A stretch of 64,000 nt of DNA, taken from positions 96,661 to 160,660 of the forward strand of contig JAETON010000003.1 in assembly GCA_021771695.1 (NCBI GenBank), in the 5' to 3' direction. How positions within the stretch are numbered: the first letter of the stretch is position 1; every line of letters begins with the position of its first letter. Position numbers and translations under genes: made by a program. Below are positions 54,077-62,723 of this stretch, piece after piece. This stretch comes from Lachnospiraceae bacterium. GTDB taxonomy: Bacteria > Bacillota > Clostridia > Lachnospirales > Lachnospiraceae. The notes under the pieces are model-generated. The model saw only the letters and a program-made list of their open reading frames with translations. It was not told where the DNA came from and made no database searches.

Positions 54077-55738
54077 TTATAATCCTCTCAGCTCATCCAT
54101 CATTGCAAGGCGCCTTTTATAAATATTTCTCCAATTATTTACAATATCTTCAACTATTTTTGTTCCACCTTTTATTTTCTTCATCTTTCTTAAAAGTGCT
54201 GCAAACTCTTTGTAACGTTTTCGATTTGATGCACGCTTTGCCATCTCGTTCAGCTCATCCTGATATTTTTGTAAGACCTCATCTGGATAACATTCTTTTA
54301 GTACAGATTCATATTTTTGCAGCAGCCACAATCCCGGACTTTCCTGCACTGTTTTCATCAGCCTGTCATACAATTTTTCTTCTTCATAAAGCACATCAAT
54401 ATTTGCATATGGAGACAGTTTGCAAAATATTTTCTCTCGTTCATCCTTCCAATCCTCAACAGAGTATTGAGATTTTAATTCGCGAAAAACATTCAAGTTT
54501 CCCGCATCATATTTTAAAATCAATTTCCACAATTGTTCCAGGTACTTCTTGGTATTTCCCAGCATTTTGTAAATTTCTTTCATTTTAATGATGTAATCTC
54601 TTACTAATCCGGTATAATCTGCATCCATCTGAATACTTTCTTGCAATGTCTGCAATGCTAAATTGTAGTCCTCATGCTGAATACATAAATCTATGTAATA
54701 CTTTCTCACAGTAGAGGACTGCCAATTCTGTTTACAATATAATTCTATTGCGTTCCATTCAAATCCTAATTGCTCCATCAAAGCCAAATGCCTAAGTGCC
54801 CATGTGCCAGCATAATAATCTTTCGTCCATGAACTCTTTTGTTCTTTTGCTTTCTTTACCATATCATCCGTTAATTGAAGTTTTTCTTCTAAAAATTCGA
54901 TTTCACCAAACTCTTCCATGATGATTTGCTCTATGTATTCTTCCATATAATCAATTATGGAACCATCAAGTTTTGATAAAAACCAATGGAACATTTCCCG
55001 CTTCTTTTCAATATTGACTTGTTCCAGTATTTCCAGCCATAAATTATAGCATTGATTTGCAATGATACTGGTTCCGCCGTCAGAATCATCCATTTCTACC
55101 GCTGCCACCGTTTCAAAAATATAATTAATCAGTTGAAAAGCCATTACATAATTAGCATTTTGTATCATCCTTTGGATATCACCATCTAAAATATCATATA
55201 TCTCGTCCGTAAAATTCATTGCTTCGTAATAATTGATAAAATTGTCTCGTCCCGCATATTTACGTCGAATCTCATTTATCTGTTGTTTATATTGTTCCAC
55301 ATCTCCTCCCGAAATTTCAGGCTGTATCAGACTTTTAAAGCTCAGCCATAGTTTTTCATCATTCAGCAAAATTGCTCCCAAATAATTACGCACCATTGTT
55401 TCGTCGGCTGATGCAACAAATTCTTTTATTATTTTTTCCCTGTCATTTTTTTCTGCTGCTTTTTGATGCTGGATTCCACTGTCCCTCGTTTCCTCCCACT
55501 CAAATAATACTGCTGCCATATGTTTGCAATTTTTCCCATCCTCAGCATATGGGCAAGAACAATACATATCCACCACTTGATCTTGTTCAAGATAAATTTC
55601 CACCTCGTAATTTTCTGTTCCAAGAACCGTTGCCCGCAACGTGTCCTCAGAAATGTCCAAATCCTCCACTAAATTTTCGCAGTAATAATTATATCCTCTG
55701 TTCAGAATATGTCCTTGAAATAAATCTTTCCAATCCAT
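54077..55738 (-). CDS. SWIM zinc-finger protein
   Basis: A 553-residue protein. The SWIM motif is VVDMYCSCPYAEDGKNCKH, with Cys60, Cys62, Cys71 and His73. The remaining 450 residues are helical and TPR-like (for example YYIDLCIQHEDYNLALQTLQ), ending in DELNEMAKRASNRKRYKEFA. SWIM domains bind DNA or proteins and often stand beside helicases. Part of this gene was copied to 38850-38959. The cellular role is unknown. Confidence 0.8.
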   Translation of the reverse strand: MDWKDLFQGHILNRGYNYYCENLVEDLDISEDTLRATVLGTENYEVEIYLEQDQVVDMYCSCPYAEDGKNCKHMAAVLFEWEETRDSGIQHQKAAEKNDREKIIKEFVASADETMVRNYLGAILLNDEKLWLSFKSLIQPEISGGDVEQYKQQINEIRRKYAGRDNFINYYEAMNFTDEIYDILDGDIQRMIQNANYVMAFQLINYIFETVAAVEMDDSDGGTSIIANQCYNLWLEILEQVNIEKKREMFHWFLSKLDGSIIDYMEEYIEQIIMEEFGEIEFLEEKLQLTDDMVKKAKEQKSSWTKDYYAGTWALRHLALMEQLGFEWNAIELYCKQNWQSSTVRKYYIDLCIQHEDYNLALQTLQESIQMDADYTGLVRDYIIKMKEIYKMLGNTKKYLEQLWKLILKYDAGNLNVFRELKSQYSVEDWKDEREKIFCKLSPYANIDVLYEEEKLYDRLMKTVQESPGLWLLQKYESVLKECYPDEVLQKYQDELNEMAKRASNRKRYKEFAALLRKMKKIKGGTKIVEDIVNNWRNIYKRRLAMMDELRGL

Positions 55739-55903
55739 GGTTTCTCCTTTGTCTAGTTTTAAACGTTACCTCATTGAACACGACGTTTGGAAACATCACT
55801 CTATCATATTTACTTCTATGATTTAGCAACATGATATTTTCTGATATTCCGGATTCTGTATTTCCAACATTCTAATTATCATCCCAGTCAAAAACAGGTA
55901 TTT

Positions 55904-56320
55904 TTATAAATACTCTATGTTATGTTGCTCACACCATTGTATGGCTATTTTTTTATATTCTTTATCTCGGAATTCAAACCAATCTTTTTCTATTCCAATA
56001 TTATATATCATATCTTTAAATCTTCGAAATGCACCTTTGCCACGAATTACCCATTCTAATTTATCTTGCACTGCTCCTGATGTCAGTTCCCATATAAATT
56101 TTTCCATCATGTGATATTCATCAATATCATATTTCGTCGGAAGATGAATATAGTCCTTCCAGTTTTCTTCTATATCCGCTAATAATTCAGAAGAGTCTAT
56201 ATCGGTTAATATTTCATCCATATAGACAATCACTTTTTCTGTCTTTGTATGATAATAATATTCAGACTCCATATCTGCAAATTCCATACCTTCGATAACG
56301 TCATCAAGTTTTACTTCCAT
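55904..56320 (-). CDS. hypothetical acidic protein
   Basis: A 138-residue protein, acidic and probably helical. It begins MEVKLDDVIEGMEFADMESE and ends YKKIAIQWCEQHNIEYL. It looks like the UPF0158 group (a D-x3-GMEF-type start and VIRGKGAFRRFKDMIYN), whose function is unknown. It lies 30 bases after the EcsC-family gene. GGAG precedes the ATG. Confidence 0.65.
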   Translation of the reverse strand: MEVKLDDVIEGMEFADMESEYYYHTKTEKVIVYMDEILTDIDSSELLADIEENWKDYIHLPTKYDIDEYHMMEKFIWELTSGAVQDKLEWVIRGKGAFRRFKDMIYNIGIEKDWFEFRDKEYKKIAIQWCEQHNIEYL

Positions 56321-56350
56321 AGGAACTCCTTTCCTGATATGTGGACCATT

Positions 56351-57391
56351 CTATTTTTCTGCATCCTGAATATCAACAGCCACAATATTTTCTTCTTCCA
56401 CAGTGCGATAACTAGGATTGCTTAGAAGTGTATCCTGTAAAGATACCTTCAATTTATCACAACATGGTTTGAATGACATATAGGTCAATCCACCTCCGAT
56501 AACACCTCCAACTACTGGTATTGCATGTTTAAAGAAACCTGTAAAAACTTCTTTTGTCATTTTAACACCAAACCATTTGGCTGTCTTCTTTACAATTGGA
56601 TAGACCGTTCCCTGAGTTAGAGCTCTTTTCATCAACTGTTTTTGTATCCCTGTACCAAGTGCTCTTGCTACTGCTTTCAGCGCATTATTTGCCCCCGCAA
56701 CACCATACATTACTCCTAAACAAAGAGTAAGTATATTCAATGTTTCAGTGTCAAATTTCTTGCCTTTTTCAGTAACATCAATCTCTGGAAATCCATATAA
56801 ATACAACAGTTTTTGCGTAACTCTCAGCATATATCCATAATATTGAGCAATATCTGCTGGAATTGTTGCGGCCATAGAAAAACCACCAGGCACGGATAAA
56901 GCCGCTGATATTCCTGATACACAATTTCTCTCATATTTTATAACTTCATTTGCATATTTTTCAATTTCTTTCACTGTAATTCCTGCATGTGCTGGATTAA
57001 ACGTTATTACATCATCAATTATTTCCTGTGGATAATCTTTCATAAACTCACTATACAAAAATTCATCTCGTTTAATACAGATGCCCGGAATCCTCAAACC
57101 CATGATGATAATATCTTCAATATCAATTTGTCCATCACCATTAACATCCATTACATTACTTAAAACTTCAGTTGATTTATCCGCTTTTTCTTTTACTTTG
57201 ACAGAAGCTTTTCCTGCGATTTTCTGGATACCCTCCACTGTATCATTAGTAACTTCACCAATTTTTTTCAAATCTATGCTCTCTGCTGATTTTGAAATAC
57301 TGCTTACCGCCTTTTGCGATGCATTCGTTGCTGTCTTACTGATTTCATCTGCTATATTTACAATTGAATTTCCCAAATTCTTTAAATCCAT
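56351..57391 (-). CDS. EcsC-family protein with dockerin-like calcium loop
   Basis: A 346-residue protein. Residues about 1-78 form an amphipathic repeat region (NSIVNIADEISKTATNASQK). DVNGDGQIDIED at 82-93 is a complete 12-residue EF-hand loop of the dockerin type. An EcsC domain follows, with IPADIAQYYGYMLRVTQKLL, YGFPEIDV and IPVVGGVIGGGLTYMSFKPC near the end. EcsC proteins are associated with membranes and secretion; the function is not clear. The calcium-like loop inside such a protein is unusual. There is no signal peptide. Confidence 0.8.
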   Translation of the reverse strand: MDLKNLGNSIVNIADEISKTATNASQKAVSSISKSAESIDLKKIGEVTNDTVEGIQKIAGKASVKVKEKADKSTEVLSNVMDVNGDGQIDIEDIIIMGLRIPGICIKRDEFLYSEFMKDYPQEIIDDVITFNPAHAGITVKEIEKYANEVIKYERNCVSGISAALSVPGGFSMAATIPADIAQYYGYMLRVTQKLLYLYGFPEIDVTEKGKKFDTETLNILTLCLGVMYGVAGANNALKAVARALGTGIQKQLMKRALTQGTVYPIVKKTAKWFGVKMTKEVFTGFFKHAIPVVGGVIGGGLTYMSFKPCCDKLKVSLQDTLLSNPSYRTVEEENIVAVDIQDAEK

Positions 57392-57460
57392 ATCTTAAAT
57401 CCTCCTCATCATAACCTAATCATCTAACATCAAATTTTTCTCTTTTATTTTGTAATACTT

Positions 57461-57892
57461 TTATTCACTCGTCTTTATATCAAAAATTGCTTCTTCCACT
57501 ACTTTCACGCATTCCTCTGTATGCTTTTTTATATCATTGCCCCAAAACCGAAGCACCGTCCATCCCATAGCAAACAATTGCTTACTTATTTCATCATCAC
57601 GTTCAATATTTCGGGCTATCTTCTTAATCCAATATTCAGGATTATTCCCATTCTCTAACCTTAATCTAAGAATATCCCAATCTTTTCCATGAAAAAATTC
57701 ACTATCACAAAATATAGCAATTTTATATTTTGTAATAGCGATGTCTGGTTTCCCTGGTAAATCTTTCACATTTTTTCTGTATCGATATCCTCTATGCCAT
57801 AATGCCTTTCTAAAGATAACCTCAATCTCAGTATCTTTACTCCGAATATGCTGCATATTCTTTCTTCGTTGTTCTGGAGTTAAATTATCCAT
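57461..57892 (-). CDS. vsr: very short patch repair endonuclease
   Basis: A 143-residue Vsr. NLTPEQRRKNMQHIRSKDTE, IEVIFRKALWHRGYRYRKNV, LPGKPDIAITKYKIAIFCDS and EFFHGKDWDIL are the family motifs with the catalytic Asp. It nicks next to T:G mismatches produced by deamination of 5-methylcytosine. It lies 46 bases after the C5-methyltransferase gene, its natural partner. A related C-terminal fragment is at 61144-61250. Confidence 0.95.
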   Translation of the reverse strand: MDNLTPEQRRKNMQHIRSKDTEIEVIFRKALWHRGYRYRKNVKDLPGKPDIAITKYKIAIFCDSEFFHGKDWDILRLRLENGNNPEYWIKKIARNIERDDEISKQLFAMGWTVLRFWGNDIKKHTEECVKVVEEAIFDIKTSE

Positions 57893-57938
57893 AATCTATC
57901 CTATAATCATAAAACTTTCACATATTAAAATTCTGCTT

Positions 57939-59057
57939 TTATAAATTAAATTTTTTATATAATTGATTCCTATAATTAATATCTTCTGCTGATTTCCAAA
58001 CATTCTCAATATCATTTTTTTTATGCAGAATTTTTACTAATTCAGCAAGTCTATTTTCATTTTTTACCATTCGTTGAACATCTACTGCCCTCTGGCTATT
58101 ACTTATTGCCTTATAAATATTATCTGCTATTCTTGTAATAACTGGAACAACCACAGAGTTGCCTGCCTGCTTATACAATCTTGTATTACTCTGTTCCGGC
58201 AATATATAATTCGGAGGAAATCCTTGTACATTAAAACATTCTCTAGGCGTTAATTTCCTAATTTTTTTATCCCATGTCAAAATTAATGGAACATTATGTC
58301 CACCCATACCCATATTAGCTGTTAAAGTTGGAACTAAATTACTTTTATTTTCTCGGACATATACCCTGCGCCATTGATATACCGTATCACTATGTGTCAT
58401 GTTCTTCTTAAGTTCATCATAAAACTTGCATTTGTCTTGATTATAGTAATATTTATGATCTTTCAATCCAGCAAAATCAATTACATCTTTTAACTTTTTA
58501 GTCAGTGGTATTGAAAGCGGCATTGAAAACTTTTCAAAATCTTCTTCATCACGGAATGCGACAATATATATACGTTCTCTATTCTGCGGAACATTCCCAT
58601 ACTCACAAGCATTCATTACTTGATAAATATATCTATAACCTAAAATGTCTAATTGCTCCCGAATAACTTTAAATGTATTCCCTTTATCATGACCTACAAG
58701 ATTCTTAACATTCTCAAAAAAGGCGACTCTAGGACGCTTTTGTTCCATTATCCGAATCATTTCAAAAAATAATTCTCCCCTGCCTTTTTTATCCTTAAAT
58801 CCCTGTCTATAACCAGCAACACTAAATGCCTGACATGGGAACCCTGCCAGCAGTATATCGAAATCTGGAATCTCATCTGCTGGTACAATATGTATATCCC
58901 GCCTGTCAACTTTTATATTAGGGAAATTGCATTCATATGTATCTGCAGCATAACTGTCAAATTCATTTGCATATACTGTATGAAATCCTGCCTGTTTGAA
59001 TCCTAAATCTATTCCCCCTACTCCAGCAAAAAAACTTGCAACTCTCAACTTTTCCAT
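57939..59057 (-). CDS. DNA cytosine-5 methyltransferase
   Basis: A 372-residue C5-methyltransferase from the ATG at 59057 (GGAG before it; a longer frame starts at 59084). Motif I is ASFFAGVGGIDLGF (7-20), the catalytic motif IV is AGFPCQAFSVAG with Cys75, motif VI is FFENVKN, motif VIII QNRERIYIVAF, and motif X GNSVVVPVITRIAD. It methylates one strand position in a specific site. From the Bsp6I-like endonuclease in the island the site may be GCNGC; this is inference. A palindrome with two GCNGC sequences lies in its promoter. Confidence 0.94.
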   Translation of the reverse strand: MEKLRVASFFAGVGGIDLGFKQAGFHTVYANEFDSYAADTYECNFPNIKVDRRDIHIVPADEIPDFDILLAGFPCQAFSVAGYRQGFKDKKGRGELFFEMIRIMEQKRPRVAFFENVKNLVGHDKGNTFKVIREQLDILGYRYIYQVMNACEYGNVPQNRERIYIVAFRDEEDFEKFSMPLSIPLTKKLKDVIDFAGLKDHKYYYNQDKCKFYDELKKNMTHSDTVYQWRRVYVRENKSNLVPTLTANMGMGGHNVPLILTWDKKIRKLTPRECFNVQGFPPNYILPEQSNTRLYKQAGNSVVVPVITRIADNIYKAISNSQRAVDVQRMVKNENRLAELVKILHKKNDIENVWKSAEDINYRNQLYKKFNL

Positions 59058-59089
59058 ATAGTATCTCCATTTCACTTTATGCATAATAT

Positions 59090-59127
59090 CCTAACATATA
59101 TTGCGGCGTGCCGCAATATATGTTAGG
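59090..59127 (-). promoter_or_regulatory. perfect 38-base palindrome in the methyltransferase promoter
   Basis: CCTAACATATATTGCGGC (59090-59107) and its exact complement (59110-59127) are separated by two bases. On the minus strand TTGCGG, 17 bases and TAGGAT can serve as -35 and -10, so the centre of the palindrome lies in the spacer. GCGGC and GCCGC in the arms each fit GCNGC. It overlaps the stop of the upstream gene and has no T-run, so an operator is more likely than a terminator. Confidence 0.6.
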
Positions 59128-60286
59128 TAATTTTCCCACCTTCTTTCAATTCTTCATATGTTCCTATATCCGCAAAATCTAAAGAATATTTTAATTCACC
59201 TTCCTTCGTGAATATTACACTATCAACACCAAAGCACTCCAACATTTCATAAGAAATTAATGTTTTTTCCGGCAACCCAAATACTTTTCTTAGCAGCCAT
59301 TTCCCCAAAACCTTATTAGGATTACTCATAATTGCTTTGCCATCAGCCTGACATACTTTTGCCGGCACAACAGTTCCATCAGATAAAATTAATTCAAAAA
59401 TTGTATCTCTATCAGGGAAAAAACCAACACTTTCTCTCCTATCCTCTGCAGGATATGGTATGTATAATTCATTCGGATGCCGTTTCCTTCCACTTGCATT
59501 CCACTGATTTAGGCCACTTTTCTCAGCAACAAATTTTGTTCCATCTCTCTTTGTAGAATATAACCGCAGACATAATTGCTCTTTTGTCCGTGATCTTTGT
59601 GTAAGATTTAAAATATACTGATTAACAGGCTTATTTGCCTGAATATATAACGTTTGTAATTCCATCAAATATTGATATGGATCTTCCATAATTTCTACTT
59701 CAAAACTATCTGCTAATTCAAGGTCTGAAAAAATCATATAAAGTGTGTTTTTAGAAGTACTGAAATGATAAATATGATTTCCATCCGAAAAATATGTGTT
59801 ATTAATATTTCCTCTATCTTCTATTATTTTTATATTTTTTAAATCAATGTAATCAAATGGATGTTCCAAAATCAACATTTTACCTGGTACACGTTTAATA
59901 ATATGATAAATCATTTTATCCAATCCATATCTTGCCATAGTTACACGAATTCTTTCATTTCTGTATTCCGATATTTTCCTTACTAACTCAATTCCAGATA
60001 AATCTTTGAATGTGTCTCGTAATTTTCCAAACTCTGCAACTTTTTGATCATCATTCCCCATCCATGTTTTCAATCCAATTCCGACTTTTTCTTTTCTTGC
60101 ATCAGCCGAACAGTCTTTTCTTCCTAAATTCTCTGCTGAAAAGTATTTACAGAAAATATTTTCATGTGCTCTATATGGCAAATATGGACAATCACTTTCG
60201 GAAAATAATAAAGTCAAATTACCAATAATAGTAAGCATTCTTTTGTAATCATCCTGCTCATGTTTTGTCTGATTCTCGTAAAACAT
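59123..60286 (-). CDS. restriction-island protein of unknown function
   Basis: A 387-residue protein, not recognised. Features: YKRMLTIIGNLTLLFSESDC, SAENLGRKDCSADARKEKVG and GIGLKTWMGNDDQKVAEF near the N terminus; the DARKEKVGIGLKTW part is conserved-looking and could be a nuclease core (D, E, K). Later comes ILEHPFDYIDLKNIKIIED. It lies directly upstream of the methyltransferase and its stop overlaps the palindrome. An endonuclease or effector role is plausible from position only. AGGAGG precedes the ATG. Confidence 0.6.
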   Translation of the reverse strand: MFYENQTKHEQDDYKRMLTIIGNLTLLFSESDCPYLPYRAHENIFCKYFSAENLGRKDCSADARKEKVGIGLKTWMGNDDQKVAEFGKLRDTFKDLSGIELVRKISEYRNERIRVTMARYGLDKMIYHIIKRVPGKMLILEHPFDYIDLKNIKIIEDRGNINNTYFSDGNHIYHFSTSKNTLYMIFSDLELADSFEVEIMEDPYQYLMELQTLYIQANKPVNQYILNLTQRSRTKEQLCLRLYSTKRDGTKFVAEKSGLNQWNASGRKRHPNELYIPYPAEDRRESVGFFPDRDTIFELILSDGTVVPAKVCQADGKAIMSNPNKVLGKWLLRKVFGLPEKTLISYEMLECFGVDSVIFTKEGELKYSLDFADIGTYEELKEGGKIT

Positions 60287-60354
60287 TCTTAACCTCCTTT
60301 TCCAGCTTAAATAACTTTTTATTTAATTGCGCTATAATTTGTACACAAAAGCAA

Positions 60355-60392
60355 AAAAGATTTCTTGGTTGTAATTAGCCAAAAAATCTTTT
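60355..60392 (-). terminator. terminator between two restriction-island genes
   Basis: On the minus strand AGATTT-T-TTGG, a loop and CCAA-G-AAATCT are followed by TTTTTTGCTTTTG. It lies 20-55 bases after the stop of the PD-(D/E)XK gene. Confidence 0.65.
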
Positions 60393-60410
60393 GTCTTTGC
60401 AATCATCCTA

Positions 60411-61172
60411 TCAAATCAACGTATCTCTTACCAATTCTTCAGGACTATGTAAATCTCCTGACTGAATATAATAATTTTCTGCATCCATTTTTTTACCATT
60501 TCTTCCAAGCAAATATCCTTTATGTATTATTTGCCCTTTGTGTATTATTTCACTAACAAACTCCTGATGTGTAAAATAACCCGTGATTTCAATCCTTACA
60601 AATGCTTTTGTAATTATTTGAAATAATTCATTTTTATTCACTTCATTAGATTTAAAAATATTATGATCTCTCATTATACGTTCAAAATCAGGCTCAACTC
60701 TCACCAATACAAAATAATCAAATAAATTATCTCTCTTCATTCTATTAGGAATATAACATCCGTTTTCATCCCAATCATCTTTTTCCAATAAGACCAAATT
60801 TCCTTTTGACTTGGTTGATTTAACTGCTATCTTTTTATCATTTATCTTAAAATCATATAAATCCCATTTGTTTAATCCCATAACAGATAAATCAGGTTTA
60901 GAAATATTATTTACTTTATTATAATAATAATTATAAAATGCAAATTCCGCTAATTTCCCCTGATATACATTGGTAAAAATCTCTCCTTTGCTTCTTTTAT
61001 GACCTCCTCCCGTACGATGATCTCTATGCTCGCCAATTTGTTCAAAAGTCATAGCATACGCGAAATTAAAAGCCTCTTTTTTATTACTCATTCCTATATC
61101 AACATTAGGTTTAAACCTCTTTTTTCTATTTAATAAATATCTATTATTTTGAAATTCCAACTCGTGCATCAT
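60411..61172 (-). CDS. PD-(D/E)XK restriction endonuclease-like protein
   Basis: A 253-residue protein from the ATG at 61172, chosen because GGAG lies nine bases upstream (TTG and ATG alternatives flank it by one codon). GKLAEFAFYNYY gives an N-terminal Glu, KWDLYDFKINDKKIAVKSTK has Asp and the catalytic VKSTK-type Lys. This pattern is common in type II restriction enzymes. VRIEITGYFTHQEFVSEIIH follows in the C-terminal part. Target specificity cannot be read. Its start overlaps the vsr-like remnant. Confidence 0.7.
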   Translation of the reverse strand: MMHELEFQNNRYLLNRKKRFKPNVDIGMSNKKEAFNFAYAMTFEQIGEHRDHRTGGGHKRSKGEIFTNVYQGKLAEFAFYNYYYNKVNNISKPDLSVMGLNKWDLYDFKINDKKIAVKSTKSKGNLVLLEKDDWDENGCYIPNRMKRDNLFDYFVLVRVEPDFERIMRDHNIFKSNEVNKNELFQIITKAFVRIEITGYFTHQEFVSEIIHKGQIIHKGYLLGRNGKKMDAENYYIQSGDLHSPEELVRDTLI

Positions 61173-61250
61173 CAATTCGCTCCACTTTCAATTCAAACAT
61201 GATTTCCTCAATAACCTTCATACATTCCTCTGTATCTTTCTGAATATCTC
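61144..61250 (-). pseudogene. C-terminal fragment of a vsr gene
   Basis: The frame contains RDIQKDTEECMKVIEEIMFE, matching the end of the intact Vsr at 57461-57892 (NDIKKHTEECVKVVEEAIFD). DNA identity includes CATTCCTCTGTAT. The larger frame to 61440 has no family signature before this point and begins with a TTG inside the promoter. The fragment precedes the PD-(D/E)XK gene and overlaps its start. Confidence 0.7.
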
Positions 61251-61411
61251 TCACACTCGTAACAAGAATTATTGCCCCCTCATACCCACTAGATTTTTTA
61301 CATTCCGAAATAATGCAACTCGTAATTTTTAGTTTCATCATTCTAATTAATTCAAAAAAGATGACTCCACCAAATATATTTAAATCATTTTCTCTGTTTT
61401 GTAATATTAAT

Positions 61412-61440
61412 ATATTATCATAAATCGCAGCACGCCGCAA
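61412..61440 (-). promoter_or_regulatory. promoter with second GCNGC palindrome
   Basis: On the minus strand TTGCGG (61435-61440), 17 bases and TAATAT (61412-61417) form a promoter. Its first 16 bases, TTGCGGCGTGCTGCGA, match the centre of the palindrome at 59101-59116 at 14 of 16 positions and again hold two GCNGC sequences (GCGGC, GCTGC). It would drive the PD-(D/E)XK gene with a leader of about 230 bases. Confidence 0.55.
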
Positions 61441-61457
61441 TCTAAAGTTTAAAAAAA

Positions 61458-61476
61458 GCAGAGATAAACACTCTGC
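61458..61476 (-). terminator. terminator of the Bsp6I-like gene
   Basis: GCAGAG, loop TGTTTAT and CTCTGC followed by seven T on the minus strand, nine bases after the stop. It is a textbook intrinsic terminator. Confidence 0.9.
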
Positions 61477-61484
61477 CTTTCATT

Positions 61485-62054
61485 TTATTCACTCATTATT
61501 CTTTGGTAGCATCCTGATAATCTGTCGTAAACCCGACATCTTCTAATATCAAAAATAACGTCTGGTTCTAAATTCTTTGCATCTACAAACAATGTCTGCA
61601 GACTTACGTGTGGTCGTCTTCCTTGATTTTTCTGGTCTTGAATTGTCTGAGTTTTATTAGCAGGATATTGTCCAAATTCCTCAGAGTTAATCTTCAAGTC
61701 ATAAATGTACAATAAATTATCGTCCAACTTGAATCTCAGAAAGACCAAATCATCAAATTCACATTTCGGTCCAAAAGAGGACAAATCTCCTTCAAAGCGG
61801 GAAGTGGCTTTAAATTCAATTTTTTCCCCAGTTTCTGGGTCAGTTGCATCACCAACTTCATCCCCACGATTCCACAAATATCCAAGGCAATAGCATCCCA
61901 TTGGCTCACTAATTGCATCTGGCATATTCATTCCGCGATGACTATTATTGGAAATGTATGTGTTCAAATCTTTCCATTTAAAGTAAGCATTACAAGTTTC
62001 ATCTATTCTGGCATCATCTATTGTGATGTACCCAAATTCATTATATATTGCCAT
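61485..62054 (-). CDS. type II restriction endonuclease, Bsp6I-like
   Basis: A 189-residue endonuclease. SHRGMNMPDAISEPMGCYCL, GYLWNRGDEVGDATD and EKIEFKATSRFEGDLSSFGP, then CEFDDLVFLRFKLDDNLLYI, match the Bsp6I family as I remember it; Bsp6I cuts GC^NGC. The catalytic PD-(D/E)XK residues would be Asp69, Glu80 and Lys82. It ends with its own terminator. An extended -10 (TGGTATACT, 62089-62097) and AGGAATT lie before the ATG. It pairs naturally with the C5-methyltransferase in this island. Confidence 0.8.
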   Translation of the reverse strand: MAIYNEFGYITIDDARIDETCNAYFKWKDLNTYISNNSHRGMNMPDAISEPMGCYCLGYLWNRGDEVGDATDPETGEKIEFKATSRFEGDLSSFGPKCEFDDLVFLRFKLDDNLLYIYDLKINSEEFGQYPANKTQTIQDQKNQGRRPHVSLQTLFVDAKNLEPDVIFDIRRCRVYDRLSGCYQRIMSE

Positions 62055-62286
62055 AATTCCTATTAGAGTGTTTACCCCCGCATTTAAAAGTATACCATAT
62101 ATTTTTTCTTTTTACATCTACATTGCTTAAAAGCTAACACCCGTCATTTCATAGAATAACAAAGAACATTACTTAAACTGTCCTAAATTTTACACATATA
62201 CAATTTCAATTAACACAATCTCTTCAACATTCGCCCTAATTTGATTCATCATTCCATTTCATTGATCCAATTAACAGTTCCATCTT

Positions 62287-62640
62287 CTAGTAACACTTTT
62301 CATCCACCTCATATAAATGTTGATTTAATTTTCCTGATAATAACAAATCCAAAAATAATACCAGACAATACTCCTTTAAATACTGCCATCTTATTTTCCA
62401 ATCGAATGTTCTGTACTTTCTGGCAATTCCAAATCTGGATAATACATTCCATCTGCTTCTAATGTGTACCATAATCCATTTTTTCATTATGAACGTGTTT
62501 CTTCTATTTTGTCCCTCTGTCCATTCTCTGAACATGAGGACTATCCTTTTCCCGTTCTTTCATTATCTGTTTTTTCTCCTCCAGTCTTGCCATAATACTT
62601 TTTTCGGTTTCATACTGATCTGGTCAATCTTTTTTGTAAC
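62287..62640 (-). pseudogene. TnpV-type transposon protein remnant
   Basis: Three frames on the minus strand together give KNGLWYTLEADGMYYPDLEL and then WQYLKEYCLVLFLDLLLSGK, LNQHLYEVDEK. This is the TnpV pattern (NGLYYTL, YYPDL, YLKEH, LLLSGKLNQHLHEID). At least two frameshifts separate the parts. DQYETEKSIMARLEEKKQIM, further right, may be part of a neighbouring gene end. The stretch 62095-62286 shows nothing else. Confidence 0.65.
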
Positions 62641-62723
62641 ATTAACACTGAAAAAATCAACGTTATGATATTCTCTTTTCAAATGGTGTCAGATACCCAT
62701 TGGATGAATGCGGACGCAGATGA

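Noticed and set aside
59090..59127. Intrinsic terminator
   Set aside because: The stem is perfect but no T-run follows on either strand, and it coincides with a predicted promoter.
61251..61440. A 98-residue protein starting at 61440
   Set aside because: It starts with a TTG inside a predicted promoter and palindrome, and only its end has a family match (a vsr tail).
62287..62535. A real 82-residue protein
   Set aside because: The frame is one of several broken pieces of a TnpV-type gene; homologous text continues in other frames.
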